From positions 62,001 through 126,000 of the forward strand of contig NZ_JADCKC010000001.1 of NCBI RefSeq assembly GCF_014982805.1: DNA of 64,000 nt, given 5' to 3'. Both the position numbers and the translations under genes were made by a program. Below, one piece after another: positions 50,444-60,075 of the stretch. Within the stretch, counting starts at the first letter, position 1, and each line of letters opens with the position of its first letter. The notes beneath the pieces are model-generated. The model had not been told where the DNA came from. It worked only from the letters and a program-made list of their open reading frames with translations, and did not search any database. The DNA is from Gemmiger gallinarum. GTDB taxonomy: Bacteria; Bacillota; Clostridia; Oscillospirales; Ruminococcaceae.

Positions 50444-51856
50444 ATGCCGGGCAATGAGCTGAGCCTTTCGGGGCTGGGCATCCAGATGCCCTACAATATG
50501 CAGGCGGAGCAGAGTGTCCTTGGCGCCGCTTTGATGGATGAGAACATCCTCACCCAGCTGATTACCGAGCTGGAACCGGAGATGTTCTACTCCGACCAGA
50601 ACCGCGCAGTCTACACCCAGATGGCGGCGCTGTTTGCCGAGAACGAGGCCGTGGACGTGGTCACCCTGGTAGACGCCCTGGCCTCCAGCGAGGCTTTTCA
50701 GGGGGCTGACGACGCCAAAATCTACGTTGCCCGCCTGGCCGAGACGGTTCCGGCCCTGTCCAATGTGGAATCCTACATCCGCATTGTCCGGGAGAAATAC
50801 CAGACCCGCCGCCTGATCGAAGCCGCCCGCTCCATTTTGCAGCAGACGGCGGAGGAATCCGACGCCGACATGCTGCTGGAGAGCGCCGAGCAGAAGATCT
50901 ACGACATCCGCAGCGGCAAGGACAAGACCGGCGTCAAGACCATCAAGGAATCCATCCTGGATGTCATTGCCACGCTGCAGAAGCTCAGCGGTCCCGACCG
51001 GGACAAGTACGCGGGCATTCCCACCGGCTTTACCTATCTGGATACCGTCCTCACCGGCCTGGGCCGCTCCGACCTGGTCATTCTGGCAGCCCGTCCCGGC
51101 ATGGGCAAGACGAGCTTTGCCTTGAACATTGCCACCAACGTCGCCCGCCTGCAGAAGGTGCCCACCATTGTGTTCAGCCTGGAAATGACCTGCGAACAGC
51201 TGACCGACCGTATTCTTTCCAGCACGGCGGGCATTGACAGCCAGACCTTCCGTACCGGCCGCCTCAACGACTCGGACTGGAATGACCTGGTAGGGGCCAG
51301 TACCCTTTTGTACGATGCGCCCATCTATATGGACGACTCCTCGGGCATTTCGGTGCCGGAGATCAAGGCCAAAATCCGCCAGATCAATCAGGACCCCAAA
51401 AAGGACCGCATCGGGCTGGTCATCATCGACTATCTTCAGCTCATGCAGTCCTCCAAACGGACTGAGAGCCGCGTGCAGGAAATCAGCGACATCACCCGGA
51501 ACCTCAAGATCATGGCGAAGGAACTCAACGTCCCCGTTATTGCCCTGTCCCAGCTGTCCCGTGCGGCGGAAAAGACCAGCGGCCGGTCCGATCACCGGCC
51601 GCAGCTGTCCGACCTGCGTGACTCGGGCTCCATCGAGCAGGACGCCGACGTGGTTTTGTTCCTCTACCGTGCCGCCTACTACAACAGCCAGAACGGCGAG
51701 GGGGAGCAGGCGGATGAAAATGTGGCCGAGTGCATCGTTGCCAAAAACCGTCACGGCGAGACCACCTCGGTCAAGCTGGGATGGGACGGTGCCCATACAC
51801 GCTTTATGAATTTGGATTACAGCCATGACAACTTCAACGGTGGATCCGATCATTGA
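50444..51856 (+). CDS. dnaB: Replicative DNA helicase
   Basis: A 470-residue hexameric DnaB-family helicase (DnaC in Bacillus). The N-terminal domain opens MPYNMQAEQSVLGAAL. The RecA-like domain has Walker A ARPGMGKTSFAL, Walker B LVIIDYLQLM and the H4 region PVIALSQLSR with the arginine-finger segment SDLRDSGSIEQDADVV. The ATG at 50444 follows AGGAGG by seven bases. Its last 32 bases overlap tilS. Confidence 0.97.
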   Translation: MPGNELSLSGLGIQMPYNMQAEQSVLGAALMDENILTQLITELEPEMFYSDQNRAVYTQMAALFAENEAVDVVTLVDALASSEAFQGADDAKIYVARLAETVPALSNVESYIRIVREKYQTRRLIEAARSILQQTAEESDADMLLESAEQKIYDIRSGKDKTGVKTIKESILDVIATLQKLSGPDRDKYAGIPTGFTYLDTVLTGLGRSDLVILAARPGMGKTSFALNIATNVARLQKVPTIVFSLEMTCEQLTDRILSSTAGIDSQTFRTGRLNDSDWNDLVGASTLLYDAPIYMDDSSGISVPEIKAKIRQINQDPKKDRIGLVIIDYLQLMQSSKRTESRVQEISDITRNLKIMAKELNVPVIALSQLSRAAEKTSGRSDHRPQLSDLRDSGSIEQDADVVLFLYRAAYYNSQNGEGEQADENVAECIVAKNRHGETTSVKLGWDGAHTRFMNLDYSHDNFNGGSDH

Positions 51857-53219
51857 ACAAACAGAAGAATCCCTGCTGGCGTTCTGCCGGCAGCGCGGGC
51901 TGTTCAAGCCCGGCGACAGGGTCATTGCAGCCTGCTCCGGAGGGGCGGACTCCATGGCCCTTTTGCTGTTTCTTTACCGCTGCCGCCGCCAGCTGAAGAT
52001 CGAGGTACTGGCCACCCATGTGGACCACGGCATCCGGGGGGAGCAGTCCCATGCCGACGCCCGCTTTGTGGAGCAGTTCTGCCGCTCTTTGGGGGTGGAA
52101 CTGTTTGTCTACGATGCCCGGCGGGAGGGGGTGGAGATCCCGCCCCACGCCAGCGAGGACTGGGCAAGGCGGCTGCGCTATGCCTGGTTTGACGCCCTGG
52201 CCCAGCGGGAGGAAGCGAAGATCGCCACGGCGCACACCCTGTCCGATCAGGCGGAGACCCTGCTGTTTCGGCTGGCCCGGGGCACGGGACTCCACGGCAT
52301 GACGGGCATTCCGGTGCGCCGGGGCGTCTATGTGCGGCCCTGCCTCTGCATCACGGGGGCACAGACGGCAGCATACTGTGACGCACTTGGGCAAAGCTAT
52401 GTACAGGACTTCACCAACGAGACCGACGACTATGCCCGCAACCGCATCCGCCACGGGGCCATGCCGGCCCTGGCCAGCGTGAACAGCGCGGCAGAGCGGT
52501 CCATTGGGCGGTTCTGCCGCCAGATGCAGGAGCTGGACGACTGGCTGACCGCCGAGGCGGCGGCCCTTCTGCAGGCGGCCGCCCTGGAGGACGGTTACGA
52601 TGTGGAGCGTTTGAGGGAGGCCGACGGCCCAATCCTGACCACAGCCCTGCACAGCCTCATCGTGCCCGAGCGGGATGCGGAGGAGAAGTACGTCAGCCTG
52701 CTGCGCTTTCTGATCCTGAGAGGGGACGGGGCCCTGCAGCTGACCCAGGATGTGAACTTCAAGGTGAAAAATGGTGTGCTGCGGCGCATTGCACCGCCGG
52801 GGGCGCTACCGCCGCCGGCACCGCCGCAGCCGGCCCTGCCGGGGGTTTATCGCCTGCCGGGGGGCTATACCATCGAGATTCAGGTGCAAAAGTATGAAGA
52901 ATTTCTGAAAAATGAACCAATTTTCAAAAAAGACTTAAACTGTTGCGCAGATTATGATAAAATACAAAAGAGTATTTTGCTGCGTACACGTCAGCCGGGG
53001 GATGACTTCCGTCCGGCGGGCCGTCATGTCAGGAAAACACTCAAAAAATTGTTCAACGAACTTGGTGTGAAACCGGAGGAGCGGGCGCTGATGCCTTTGC
53101 TGGCGGATGGCAGTGAAGTCGTCTGGCTGTGGGGCAGCGGATTTGCCGAGGGCCTGGCCCCCGACCGCAATACGCGGACGGTGCTGGTGGTGCATGCTGA
53201 GCGGGATACGGAGGCTTGA
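51825..53219 (+). CDS. tilS: tRNA(Ile)-lysidine synthase
   Basis: A 464-residue enzyme attaching lysine to cytidine 34 of tRNA-Ile(CAU) so that it reads AUA. The N-type ATP pyrophosphatase loop is ACSGGADSMAL, and the HVDHGIRG and TAHTLSDQAET blocks belong to the catalytic domain. The C-terminal substrate-binding part includes RTRQPGDDFRP and KTLKKLFNELGV. The ATG overlaps dnaB. Bases about 52890-52975 are strikingly A+T-rich for this region and carry a promoter-like pair. Confidence 0.94.
   Translation: MTTSTVDPIIEQTEESLLAFCRQRGLFKPGDRVIAACSGGADSMALLLFLYRCRRQLKIEVLATHVDHGIRGEQSHADARFVEQFCRSLGVELFVYDARREGVEIPPHASEDWARRLRYAWFDALAQREEAKIATAHTLSDQAETLLFRLARGTGLHGMTGIPVRRGVYVRPCLCITGAQTAAYCDALGQSYVQDFTNETDDYARNRIRHGAMPALASVNSAAERSIGRFCRQMQELDDWLTAEAAALLQAAALEDGYDVERLREADGPILTTALHSLIVPERDAEEKYVSLLRFLILRGDGALQLTQDVNFKVKNGVLRRIAPPGALPPPAPPQPALPGVYRLPGGYTIEIQVQKYEEFLKNEPIFKKDLNCCADYDKIQKSILLRTRQPGDDFRPAGRHVRKTLKKLFNELGVKPEERALMPLLADGSEVVWLWGSGFAEGLAPDRNTRTVLVVHAERDTEA
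52935..52963 (+). promoter_or_regulatory. Candidate internal promoter inside tilS
   Basis: TTAAAC (52935-52940), 17 bases, TAAAAT (52958-52963), in an A+T-rich patch of tilS. It could drive hpt and ftsH, which start about 255 bases downstream. Confidence 0.4.
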
Positions 53220-53223
53220 ATCC

Positions 53224-53778
53224 ATGTATGATATGAACCGCGACATCGACCATGTTCTGGTGTCGCAGCAGCAGCTGCAGGACAAGATCAGCGAGCTTGG
53301 CGCGCAGATCAGCCGGGACTACGACGGGCACGAACTTCTGCTCGTCTCCATTCTCAAGGGATCTGTGGTGTTTATGACGGATCTGATGCGCGCCATCAGC
53401 ATTCCCTGCGCCATCGACTTTATGGTGGTGTCCAGCTACGGCGGTTCCAACACCACGACCACGGGTCTGGTCAAGATCGTCAAGGACCTGGATCAGGATC
53501 TGACCGGTAAGGATGTGCTGATTGTGGAGGATATCCTGGACACCGGCGTGACGCTGTCCCATCTGATGCCCATGCTGCGCATGCGCAATCCCAGCAGTGT
53601 CAAAATCTGTTCGATCCTGTCCAAACCCAGCCGCCGCAAGGCCGACATTGAGCCCGACTACAAGGGCTTTGACGTGCCGGATGAATTTGTGGTCGGTTAC
53701 GGCCTGGACTACGACGAAAAGTACCGCAACCTGCCCTATGTGGGAGTCCTGAAACCCGAAATTTACACTAAGGCGTAA
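53224..53778 (+). CDS. hpt: Hypoxanthine phosphoribosyltransferase
   Basis: A 184-residue purine-salvage enzyme making IMP or GMP from hypoxanthine or guanine and PRPP. The PRPP-binding motif is [29 protein letters not shown] and the flexible loop [15 protein letters not shown] are typical, as is the C-terminal [20 protein letters not shown] (20 residues). The ATG at 53224 follows CGGAGG by nine bases. It lies four bases after tilS and before ftsH, the standard Firmicutes order. Confidence 0.96.
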   Translation: MYDMNRDIDHVLVSQQQLQDKISELGAQISRDYDGHELLLVSILKGSVVFMTDLMRAISIPCAIDFMVVSSYGGSNTTTTGLVKIVKDLDQDLTGKDVLIVEDILDTGVTLSHLMPMLRMRNPSSVKICSILSKPSRRKADIEPDYKGFDVPDEFVVGYGLDYDEKYRNLPYVGVLKPEIYTKA

Positions 53779-53819
53779 AATGGCGCCGCGTTCCGGCAAC
53801 AAGAGTAGGAGTTGATTTC

Positions 53820-55853
53820 TTGCAACAAAAACCTCGCTTCAGCGGCGGAATTGTGATTGCGATCGTGCTGGTTCTGGCACTTGTAATGGTGACGATGTAT
53901 TCGTCGCTGTCCGGTACCGATACCAGCACCATGGCCTATTCCGACGTAATCGAATACTTTGAAAACAATCAGGTTACCGCCTTTGACCTGGATTTGAACA
54001 CCGGCGTCATTGAGATGAGCCTGAAGGAAGGGGACAAGCCCCTGCCTGAGAACGCCCAGCAGCAGACCGAGGCAACCGGACTGCTGCAGGAACTCTCCGG
54101 CAATGAGGACTACGGCCCCAAAAACGGCGGCACAGTGGTTGCTACCTACAAGCTGCCTTATATCGATTATTTCCTCAGCACCCTGCGGGATGAAGGCCTG
54201 ATCGAGCAGTACAATGAGGCCAATCCCGACGCTCCCATGGTCTACGATATGTCCCCGGTCAAGCCGAGCATTCCGTGGATGGAGCTGCTGCTCTATGTCA
54301 TCATGATCGGCGGCGTGGCATTTTTGTTCATTTCCATGTACCGCAGCGGCGCAGGCGGCAGCGGTATCATGAATGTGGGCCGTGCCAAGGTCAAGGATCA
54401 GCAGGAGAGCCAGCGCAAGGCAACCTTCGCCGACGTGGCCGGTGCCGAGGAGGAAAAGGCCGAACTTCAGGAAGTTGTGGAGTTCCTCAAGGCGCCCGAG
54501 CGGTTCAATTCTCTGGGCGCGCGCATTCCTCACGGTGTGCTGCTGGTGGGCCCTCCGGGCACCGGCAAAACACTGCTGGCCCGTGCCTGTGCCGGTGAGG
54601 CGGGCGTTCCTTTCTATGCCATTTCCGGTTCCGATTTCGTCGAGATGTACGTCGGCGTCGGTGCTTCCCGCGTGCGTGACCTGTTTGAAAAGGCCAAAAA
54701 GACCATGCCCAGCATCATCTTCATTGATGAGATCGATGCAGTGGGCCGTCAGCGCGGCACCGGCCTGGGCGGCGGCCATGACGAGCGCGAGCAGACCTTG
54801 AACCAGCTTCTGGTTGAGATGGACGGCTTTGATGCCAACGACGGAGTTATCGTCATGGCGGCGACCAACCGCGCCGACATCCTGGATAAGGCTCTGCTCC
54901 GTCCCGGCCGTTTTGACCGCCAGGTCTATGTGGGCCTGCCCGATGTCAAAGGCCGTGAGGAGATCCTCCGCGTCCACACCAAGAACAAGCCCCTGGGCCC
55001 CGATGTCAACCTCAAGACCATCGCCCAGTCCACTGCGGGCTTCTCGGGCGCAGACCTGGAAAACCTGGTCAACGAGGCCGCGCTGCTGGCTGCCCGCAAG
55101 GGCAAGAAGGCTATCACTGAGCCTGAAATCGAGGAGGCCTCCATCAAGGTGGTGGCCGGCCCCGAGAAGAAGAGCCGCGTTGTGACCGACAAGGAAAAGC
55201 GCCTGACTGCCTACCATGAGGCCGGCCATGCCATCACCGGTTACTATTGCCCGACCCATGACCCCGTGCATCAGATCAGCATCATTCCCCGTGGGGCCGC
55301 GGGCGGCTACACCATGTATCTGCCCGATAAGGAGCCCAGCTATGTGACCCGCACTGCCATGAGCGAGGACATCGTCTGCCTGCTGGGCGGCCGTGTGGCG
55401 GAACAGCTGGTGCTGGAGGATATCTCCACCGGTGCCTCCAATGACCTGGAGCGCGCCACCGACCTGGCCCGTGCCATGGTCACCCGCTATGGCTTCTCCG
55501 AGCGTCTAGGCCCCGTTGTCTACGGCAACGATCCCGGCCAGACCTTCCTGGGCCGTGACCTGGCCCAGGGCAAGGGATATTCGGAGACCATTGCCTCCGA
55601 GATCGACAATGAGATCCGCGATATCATGGACGAGTCCTACGAATCTGCGCGCCGCATCCTGTCCGATCATATGGACAAGCTGCACGCAGTGGCCAAAGTC
55701 CTGATGGAGAAGGAAAAGATCTCCGGCGATGATTTCCGTGCCCTGATGGAGGATCGCCCCACTGCGGATGCGGACGACGAGGAGATGCCTGCGCAGGCGC
55801 CGGAAGCTCCGGCCCAGGACAGCACCGCGCAGCAGCCTCCGGTGCAGGAGTGA
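53820..55853 (+). CDS. ftsH: ATP-dependent membrane protease FtsH
   Basis: A 677-residue AAA+ zinc protease that degrades membrane and regulatory proteins. Two helices (about 9-28 and 158-178) flank an extracytoplasmic domain longer than usual. The AAA module has Walker A GPPGTGKT, Walker [12 protein letters not shown] and the second region of homology [20 protein letters not shown]; the protease motif is HEAGH. The start is TTG at 53820, eight bases after AGGAG. The C-terminal tail is Ala/Gln/Pro/Asp-rich. It is followed after 71 bases by an unknown membrane protein. Confidence 0.97.
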   Translation: MQQKPRFSGGIVIAIVLVLALVMVTMYSSLSGTDTSTMAYSDVIEYFENNQVTAFDLDLNTGVIEMSLKEGDKPLPENAQQQTEATGLLQELSGNEDYGPKNGGTVVATYKLPYIDYFLSTLRDEGLIEQYNEANPDAPMVYDMSPVKPSIPWMELLLYVIMIGGVAFLFISMYRSGAGGSGIMNVGRAKVKDQQESQRKATFADVAGAEEEKAELQEVVEFLKAPERFNSLGARIPHGVLLVGPPGTGKTLLARACAGEAGVPFYAISGSDFVEMYVGVGASRVRDLFEKAKKTMPSIIFIDEIDAVGRQRGTGLGGGHDEREQTLNQLLVEMDGFDANDGVIVMAATNRADILDKALLRPGRFDRQVYVGLPDVKGREEILRVHTKNKPLGPDVNLKTIAQSTAGFSGADLENLVNEAALLAARKGKKAITEPEIEEASIKVVAGPEKKSRVVTDKEKRLTAYHEAGHAITGYYCPTHDPVHQISIIPRGAAGGYTMYLPDKEPSYVTRTAMSEDIVCLLGGRVAEQLVLEDISTGASNDLERATDLARAMVTRYGFSERLGPVVYGNDPGQTFLGRDLAQGKGYSETIASEIDNEIRDIMDESYESARRILSDHMDKLHAVAKVLMEKEKISGDDFRALMEDRPTADADDEEMPAQAPEAPAQDSTAQQPPVQE

Positions 55854-55924
55854 GAAAGATGATGCTGCGGCGGAACCCTGGCTGCAGCGCAGGGATAGCA
55901 ACAATTAAGCAAGGTGAGTGAAGC

Positions 55925-56992
55925 ATGGATCAGAATTTCTCTTTGATGGCCCAATCCCGTGCCAACTATTATACTGCGGGCAGCCCGGTTCAGTTTGTCC
56001 GCGTGGAGCTGCTGAAAGGCGACGTGACCGGCGAGGTTGCGGTCTGCCTGACTTTCAAGAATGTCGGAACCGAACCGCTGACCGGGCTTGTGATCCATTT
56101 CAAGTGTAAAGATGCGGCAGGCCAGGTCCTGTGCGAGGATGATTTCTACTATGAGCAGCTGGATGCACAGCCGGGCGATCTGTTCGGCAGCGACGATGCA
56201 GTCTATGTCAGCGATACGCCGGTGTCCAGCGTCGAGATCGAGCAGGACCGCGCTTTCCTGAACGGGCGCGGTGTAGACCTGCGGGGATACAAGCGCGTCC
56301 GCCTCAAGACGCCCCGGGTGCTGCCGGCTTCCATTGCCAAGACGCTGCAGCAGCGCACCGGCAACGATGCACTGATCTGCGTGCCTCAGGATATCGAGCA
56401 GGGCTGGTTCTGCGCGTGCGGGGCTTTCCACCCCAACGAGGAGAATACCCAGGTCTGCAGCGAGTGCGGCGGAGACCGCGCCTACATCAAAGCCGCCCTG
56501 ACCCATGTGCTGGAGGAGGCCCGTCAGGCCGCCGAACAGCAGCAGCGCGAGATCAACGCAGTGGCCAACTCCGACCCCCAGCAGGAGGCGGCAGCCGCCA
56601 CAGCGGCCGCTGCCCAGGCTGCCATTGCCGAGGAGCCCACCGCTCAGTTTGCGCCGCCCCAGCAGGAGAGCAATCCCGAGCTGGACCGCGTCCGCCGCTA
56701 CGCCAACAAGGGCATTCTGCTGGACGATGAGCAGGACGACGACGAGGACGGCACCCGCATGTTCGATGCGGAGGAGGCCTCCGGCGAGCTGGACTATGAC
56801 GGCGATTATGATGAGGATGACGAGGATGAGTACGATCGTCCCCGCCGCCGCGGCCGCTATGCCGACGACAGCGAGGAAAGCGAAGACGATGTCATGGCCG
56901 AGCGCATTATCCGCTGGGCCCCGCCGATCACGGCAGTCATCTGCGCGCTGATCATTGCCGTGGCGGTGATCTATCGCTTCCTCATCGCCTGA
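55925..56992 (+). CDS. Unknown zinc-ribbon, acidic, C-terminally anchored membrane protein
   Basis: A 355-residue protein with no recognised family as a whole. Residues 1-150 form a beta-rich domain (FVRVELLKGDVTGEVAVCL, LVIHFKCKDAAGQVLCEDDF). A CxC...CxxC zinc ribbon follows (C163, C165, C178, C181). Then come an Ala/Gln-rich helical stretch (about 196-236), a very acidic Asp/Glu segment (266-325) and one hydrophobic helix (332-353) at the extreme C-terminus, so it is probably tail-anchored with the domain in the cytoplasm. It is the last gene of the gdpP-to-ftsH run and ends in a strong terminator. Its function is not known. Confidence 0.75.
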   Translation: MDQNFSLMAQSRANYYTAGSPVQFVRVELLKGDVTGEVAVCLTFKNVGTEPLTGLVIHFKCKDAAGQVLCEDDFYYEQLDAQPGDLFGSDDAVYVSDTPVSSVEIEQDRAFLNGRGVDLRGYKRVRLKTPRVLPASIAKTLQQRTGNDALICVPQDIEQGWFCACGAFHPNEENTQVCSECGGDRAYIKAALTHVLEEARQAAEQQQREINAVANSDPQQEAAAATAAAAQAAIAEEPTAQFAPPQQESNPELDRVRRYANKGILLDDEQDDDEDGTRMFDAEEASGELDYDGDYDEDDEDEYDRPRRRGRYADDSEESEDDVMAERIIRWAPPITAVICALIIAVAVIYRFLIA

Positions 56993-57017
56993 GGCCCTGA
57001 GACTAAGATTCAAACAC

Positions 57018-57049
57018 AAAAAAGCGCTGCCGGCTGGCAGCGCTTTTTT
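57018..57049. terminator. Bidirectional terminator
   Basis: A 14-base-pair stem (57018-57031 with 57036-57049), four-base loop, A6 and T6 ends, between the zinc-ribbon gene and the convergent pseudouridine synthase gene. Confidence 0.92.
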
Positions 57050-57070
57050 GCATTCGGGGCAGGGAGAAAA

Positions 57071-58048
57071 TCACCCCTTTTCCGGCCCACCCGCACATAG
57101 CTTGTCAAACAGAGCCAGGATGCCGGGCTTGTCCAGCTTGATGACCCGACCCGAGAGATAGTGCAGGGTGTTTTCCTCGGGGATCTGGCCAAAGGTCAGC
57201 CGCTGAGCACAGAGGGCCTGGGTGCGCAGACCGGTGCGCTCATTCATTTTGTGATTGCCGTACTTGATGTCGCCGATGACCGGGTGCCCCAAATAAGCCA
57301 GGTGGGCGCGGATCTGATGGGTGCGGCCGGTCACCAGTCCGATCCGGCAGAGGGCAAAGGGACCGGACTGGCGGATCACCGTCACATCGGTGATGATCTG
57401 CTTGTAGCCTTCACTTTCCCGGGCATGGATTCGGACTTTGTTGTTTTTTTCGCTGTGCTGCAGCCAGGCAATATGGCGTCCCTGGGGCGGTGCCCCCACG
57501 GTGATGGTCAGATATTCCTTTTTCATCCAGTTCTCCCGGATGATCTCGTTCATGTCGCGCAGGGCACTCTGGGACTTGGCAGCCAGAACCAGCCCCTCGG
57601 TGCCGCGGTCAAGGCGGTTGCAGATGGCGGGGGCAAAGCGGTTCTCGGCCTTGGGGTCGTAGACTCCCCGGGCGGTCAGCTGCGCAATGAAGGCGTCCAC
57701 CAGATTGGCATCGCCGGTGCGGTCACTGTGGCAGAGCAGATGGGCGGGTTTGTACAGCGCTGCGATGTTGTCATCCTCGTAGATCACGGTGACGGCGGGC
57801 TGGCGCCGGGGCGCCGGTTTGGGCCGGGTGGGGGAGACGACAGGGAAAAATTCATCGTTGATGTACAGCTCAATGATGTCGCCCTCCTTCAGGCGGGTGT
57901 CGGCTTCGCCGCGCTTGCCGTTGACCTTGATGCGCTTGTTGCGGAAGCTCTTGTACATCAGACTGCGCGGCATATCTTTGGTGACCGACTCCACAAAGCG
58001 GGAGAGGCGAACGTCGTTTTCATTTGGCCCTGCCACAAATTTCTTCAT
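57071..58048 (-). CDS. RluA/RluC/RluD-family pseudouridine synthase
   Basis: A 325-residue RNA-modifying enzyme converting uridine to pseudouridine, probably in 23S rRNA. An S4 RNA-binding domain (RLSRFVESV...KRIKVNGKRGEADTRLKEGD, split across about residues 14-57) precedes the catalytic domain, whose active-site aspartate is in NRLDRGTEGLVLAAKS. GLVTGRTHQIRAHLAYLGHP is the second family block. The exact rRNA position cannot be assigned from sequence. Divergent from radC. Confidence 0.92.
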   Translation of the reverse strand: MKKFVAGPNENDVRLSRFVESVTKDMPRSLMYKSFRNKRIKVNGKRGEADTRLKEGDIIELYINDEFFPVVSPTRPKPAPRRQPAVTVIYEDDNIAALYKPAHLLCHSDRTGDANLVDAFIAQLTARGVYDPKAENRFAPAICNRLDRGTEGLVLAAKSQSALRDMNEIIRENWMKKEYLTITVGAPPQGRHIAWLQHSEKNNKVRIHARESEGYKQIITDVTVIRQSGPFALCRIGLVTGRTHQIRAHLAYLGHPVIGDIKYGNHKMNERTGLRTQALCAQRLTFGQIPEENTLHYLSGRVIKLDKPGILALFDKLCAGGPEKG

Positions 58049-58063
58049 AAAATGACCTCTGAC

Positions 58064-58092
58064 TTTTCAATTACTGGGTACACGTGTATAAT
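58064..58092 (+). promoter_or_regulatory. Promoter of radC
   Basis: TTTTCA (58064-58069), 17 bases, TATAAT (58087-58092). Confidence 0.6.
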
Positions 58093-58148
58093 GAGATACA
58101 GGAACTTGCCCGGGTCCGGGCCAAAACAAAGGATAGGAACGATGCAAC

Positions 58149-58877
58149 ATGGCCCAAGCCAAGAAACCAAAGCCGCTGCATGCAGATCACCGCGCCAGAA
58201 TGCAGGCGCGAGTGCGCCGCGACGGTCTGGAAAGCCTGGCGGAGCATGAGGCGCTGGAGTATCTTTTGTTCTTTGCCATTCCGCGGCAAAATACCAATCC
58301 ACTGGCCCATCGCCTGATCCAGCAGTTCGGCAGCTTCTGCCGTGTATTGGAAGCCAGCGAGGAGGAGCTGCAGGAGGTGGAGGGCATCGGACCGTCCAGT
58401 GCCCGAATGATCCATTCGGTGCTGGAGTTTGCACGCTATTATACCATGCACAAACGCAACGGCCGGGTCAGCCTCAACACAACTGAGAAAGTCATGGAGT
58501 ACGTGCGGCCCCTGTTCATTGGCATGCAGCACGAGGTAATGTATCTCATTGCCATGGACGATAACTATACACCGCTGAGGGACATCCGGATCGGGGACGG
58601 TCTGCCCAACAAGCTGACATTTGATATCAACAAACTGGCCAGGACGGCGGTGGCGTCCGGGTGCAGCTGTGCAGTACTGGCCCATAACCATCCTTCGGGA
58701 CTGGCCATTCCGTCGGAGGCGGATTTTGCCACCACAGTGCAGATCACCAAGGCGCTGGGAATGCTCAATATTGAACTTCTTGACCATCTTATTATAACCG
58801 CTACAGACGCCGCGTCAATGCGGGAGAGCGGAAGAATGCCGCATTTTGACCCTTATAATCAGCAGGTTTACTATTGA
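58149..58877 (+). CDS. radC: RadC family JAB-domain protein
   Basis: A 242-residue protein with an N-terminal helix-hairpin-helix region (LQEVEGIGPSSARMIHSV) and a C-terminal JAB/MPN metallohydrolase domain with the zinc motif AHNHPSGLAIPSEAD. Despite its name its DNA-repair role is unproven, and the true activity is unknown. The ATG at 58149 is preceded by AGGATAGGAA. The first 20 residues are basic. Confidence 0.92.
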   Translation: MAQAKKPKPLHADHRARMQARVRRDGLESLAEHEALEYLLFFAIPRQNTNPLAHRLIQQFGSFCRVLEASEEELQEVEGIGPSSARMIHSVLEFARYYTMHKRNGRVSLNTTEKVMEYVRPLFIGMQHEVMYLIAMDDNYTPLRDIRIGDGLPNKLTFDINKLARTAVASGCSCAVLAHNHPSGLAIPSEADFATTVQITKALGMLNIELLDHLIITATDAASMRESGRMPHFDPYNQQVYY

Positions 58878-58925
58878 ACGGCCCTTGCAGGGGAACAATA
58901 CAGCCCGGTAAAAGCCTGCGGGACG

Positions 58926-58960
58926 AAAAAGCGCCGCCGACAGGAGACTGCCGGCGGCGC
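58926..58960 (-). terminator. Terminator of hpf
   Basis: On the minus strand a GC-only nine-base-pair stem (58952-58960 with 58931-58939), extended by three pairs beyond a mismatch, is followed by five T. Confidence 0.88.
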
Positions 58961-58995
58961 AATGGTTTGTTACATCAGTTGGAAATTGGTGAAAC

Positions 58996-59514
58996 TCAGG
59001 TCTCGGGAATCAGAACGCCGTAGCCGCCGTCTGCACGGCGATAGACTGCCTGAATGCAATCATTTTCAATGCTGCGGTAGAGGAAGAAGCTGTGGCCCAG
59101 CAGATTCATCTGCAGGATAGCCTCCTCGGTGCTGCAGGGCTTGACGGCAAAGTGCTTCTCGCGGATGATCTCGTAGGTCTCCTCCGGCTCTGCCTGAGCG
59201 ATGGGGATCTCGGCAGCGGCGCTGGTCAGCTTGTCACCAAGGCGCTTGCGGTACTTGACCACACGGCGCATCAGCAAATCGAAGGCGTCGTTGAAGGCAT
59301 CCTCCATGCGCTCGGAAGCCTTCTCGGCCCGGAGCGTCAGCCCGGTGCTGTGCACGGTGATTTCCACGGTCTGACGGGATTTTTCTACGTTGACCGTCAC
59401 CTGTGCCTGTGCCTCATTGGGAAAGAATTTATCCAGCTTGGCGAGCTTTGCCTCCGCTTTTTCTATAAAACTGGGCTTCAGAGAAACCCTGCGTCCGGTA
59501 CATGTAACCTTCAT
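58996..59514 (-). CDS. hpf: Ribosome hibernation-promoting factor, long form
   Basis: A 172-residue factor that dimerises and silences 70S ribosomes in stationary phase. The N-terminal S30AE/YfiA domain (about 1-100, with the LKPSFIEKAEAKLAKLDKFF helix) is joined to the long-form C-terminal dimerisation domain (REKHFAVKPCSTEEAILQMN, LLGHSFFLYRS). The ATG at 59512-59514 follows AGGAGG by ten bases and fits the family start; the frame continues 42 codons upstream without support. Confidence 0.95.
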   Translation of the reverse strand: MKVTCTGRRVSLKPSFIEKAEAKLAKLDKFFPNEAQAQVTVNVEKSRQTVEITVHSTGLTLRAEKASERMEDAFNDAFDLLMRRVVKYRKRLGDKLTSAAAEIPIAQAEPEETYEIIREKHFAVKPCSTEEAILQMNLLGHSFFLYRSIENDCIQAVYRRADGGYGVLIPET

Positions 59515-59666
59515 TAGAACCTTGCCTCCTTGGCCGGGACGGGCGGGCTTTACAGCACGCACATCCCGCGAATTATTCACAGCCGGGCCGGATATGCAGT
59601 GCCGTGGCCTCAAAGCATCTGCGGCGGGATAACTCGGCACAACAGAAAGGTCTGGCTGCTACCTAT

Positions 59667-59695
59667 ATTATATCAGGGTTTGGAACGATTGAAAA
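59667..59695 (-). promoter_or_regulatory. Promoter of hpf
   Basis: TTTTCA (59690-59695), 17 bases, TATAAT (59667-59672), minus strand, giving a leader of about 145 bases. Confidence 0.6.
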
Positions 59696-59742
59696 GCTTC
59701 CCGATATGAAAAAAGGACGACGCTTTTTGGCGGATTTTTCTC

Positions 59743-59771
59743 TTGACAATTATATGCATTTGAGGTATAGT
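59743..59771 (+). promoter_or_regulatory. Promoter of tRNA-Ala
   Basis: TTGACA (59743-59748), 17 bases, TATAGT (59766-59771). Confidence 0.9.
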
Positions 59772-59806
59772 AAACAAGTCGTTGGAATTGTGCCACATCA
59801 AAATAT

Positions 59807-59882
59807 GGGCCTGTAGCTCAGTTGGGAGAGCGTTCGGTTCGCATCCGAGAGGTCAAGGGTTCGAATCCCTCCAGGTCCACCA
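59807..59882 (+). tRNA. tRNA-Ala(CGC)
   Basis: A 76-base tRNA. The acceptor stem GGGCCTG (59807-59813) pairs with CAGGTCC (59872-59878) and contains the G3-U70 wobble pair, the alanine identity element. The anticodon loop TTCGCAT has CGC at 59840-59842, reading GCG. The discriminator A and an encoded CCA end the gene. Confidence 0.97.
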
Positions 59883-59886
59883 GTTC

Positions 59887-59919
59887 AGAGCAAGCGTTGT
59901 TCGCTTGCTCTATTTTTTT
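59887..59919 (+). terminator. Terminator of tRNA-Ala
   Basis: A ten-base-pair stem (59887-59896 with 59902-59911), loop of five, then a run of seven T. Confidence 0.92.
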
Positions 59920-59987
59920 GCCCTGATGGACCGGATGGTGATGGCGGAACGCACCGCTGGCAGAAGGTTTTCTCTTTCACACCGCCC

Positions 59988-60016
59988 TTGAAAAACATTG
60001 CCAAAGATAGTAAAAT
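59988..60016 (+). promoter_or_regulatory. Promoter of the yicC-remA-gmk-priA operon
   Basis: TTGAAA (59988-59993), 17 bases, TAAAAT (60011-60016), about 55 bases before yicC. Confidence 0.75.
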
Positions 60017-60075
60017 AAATAACATCTATACAATGTCGCACTGTGACTTTCCAAAGCCAGAATGAGGTGTTTGAT

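Noticed and set aside
56740-56900. Tandem repeat of GAG/GAT/GAC codons
   Set aside because: It encodes the acidic segment of the zinc-ribbon protein with irregular codons, so it is amino-acid composition rather than a DNA repeat.
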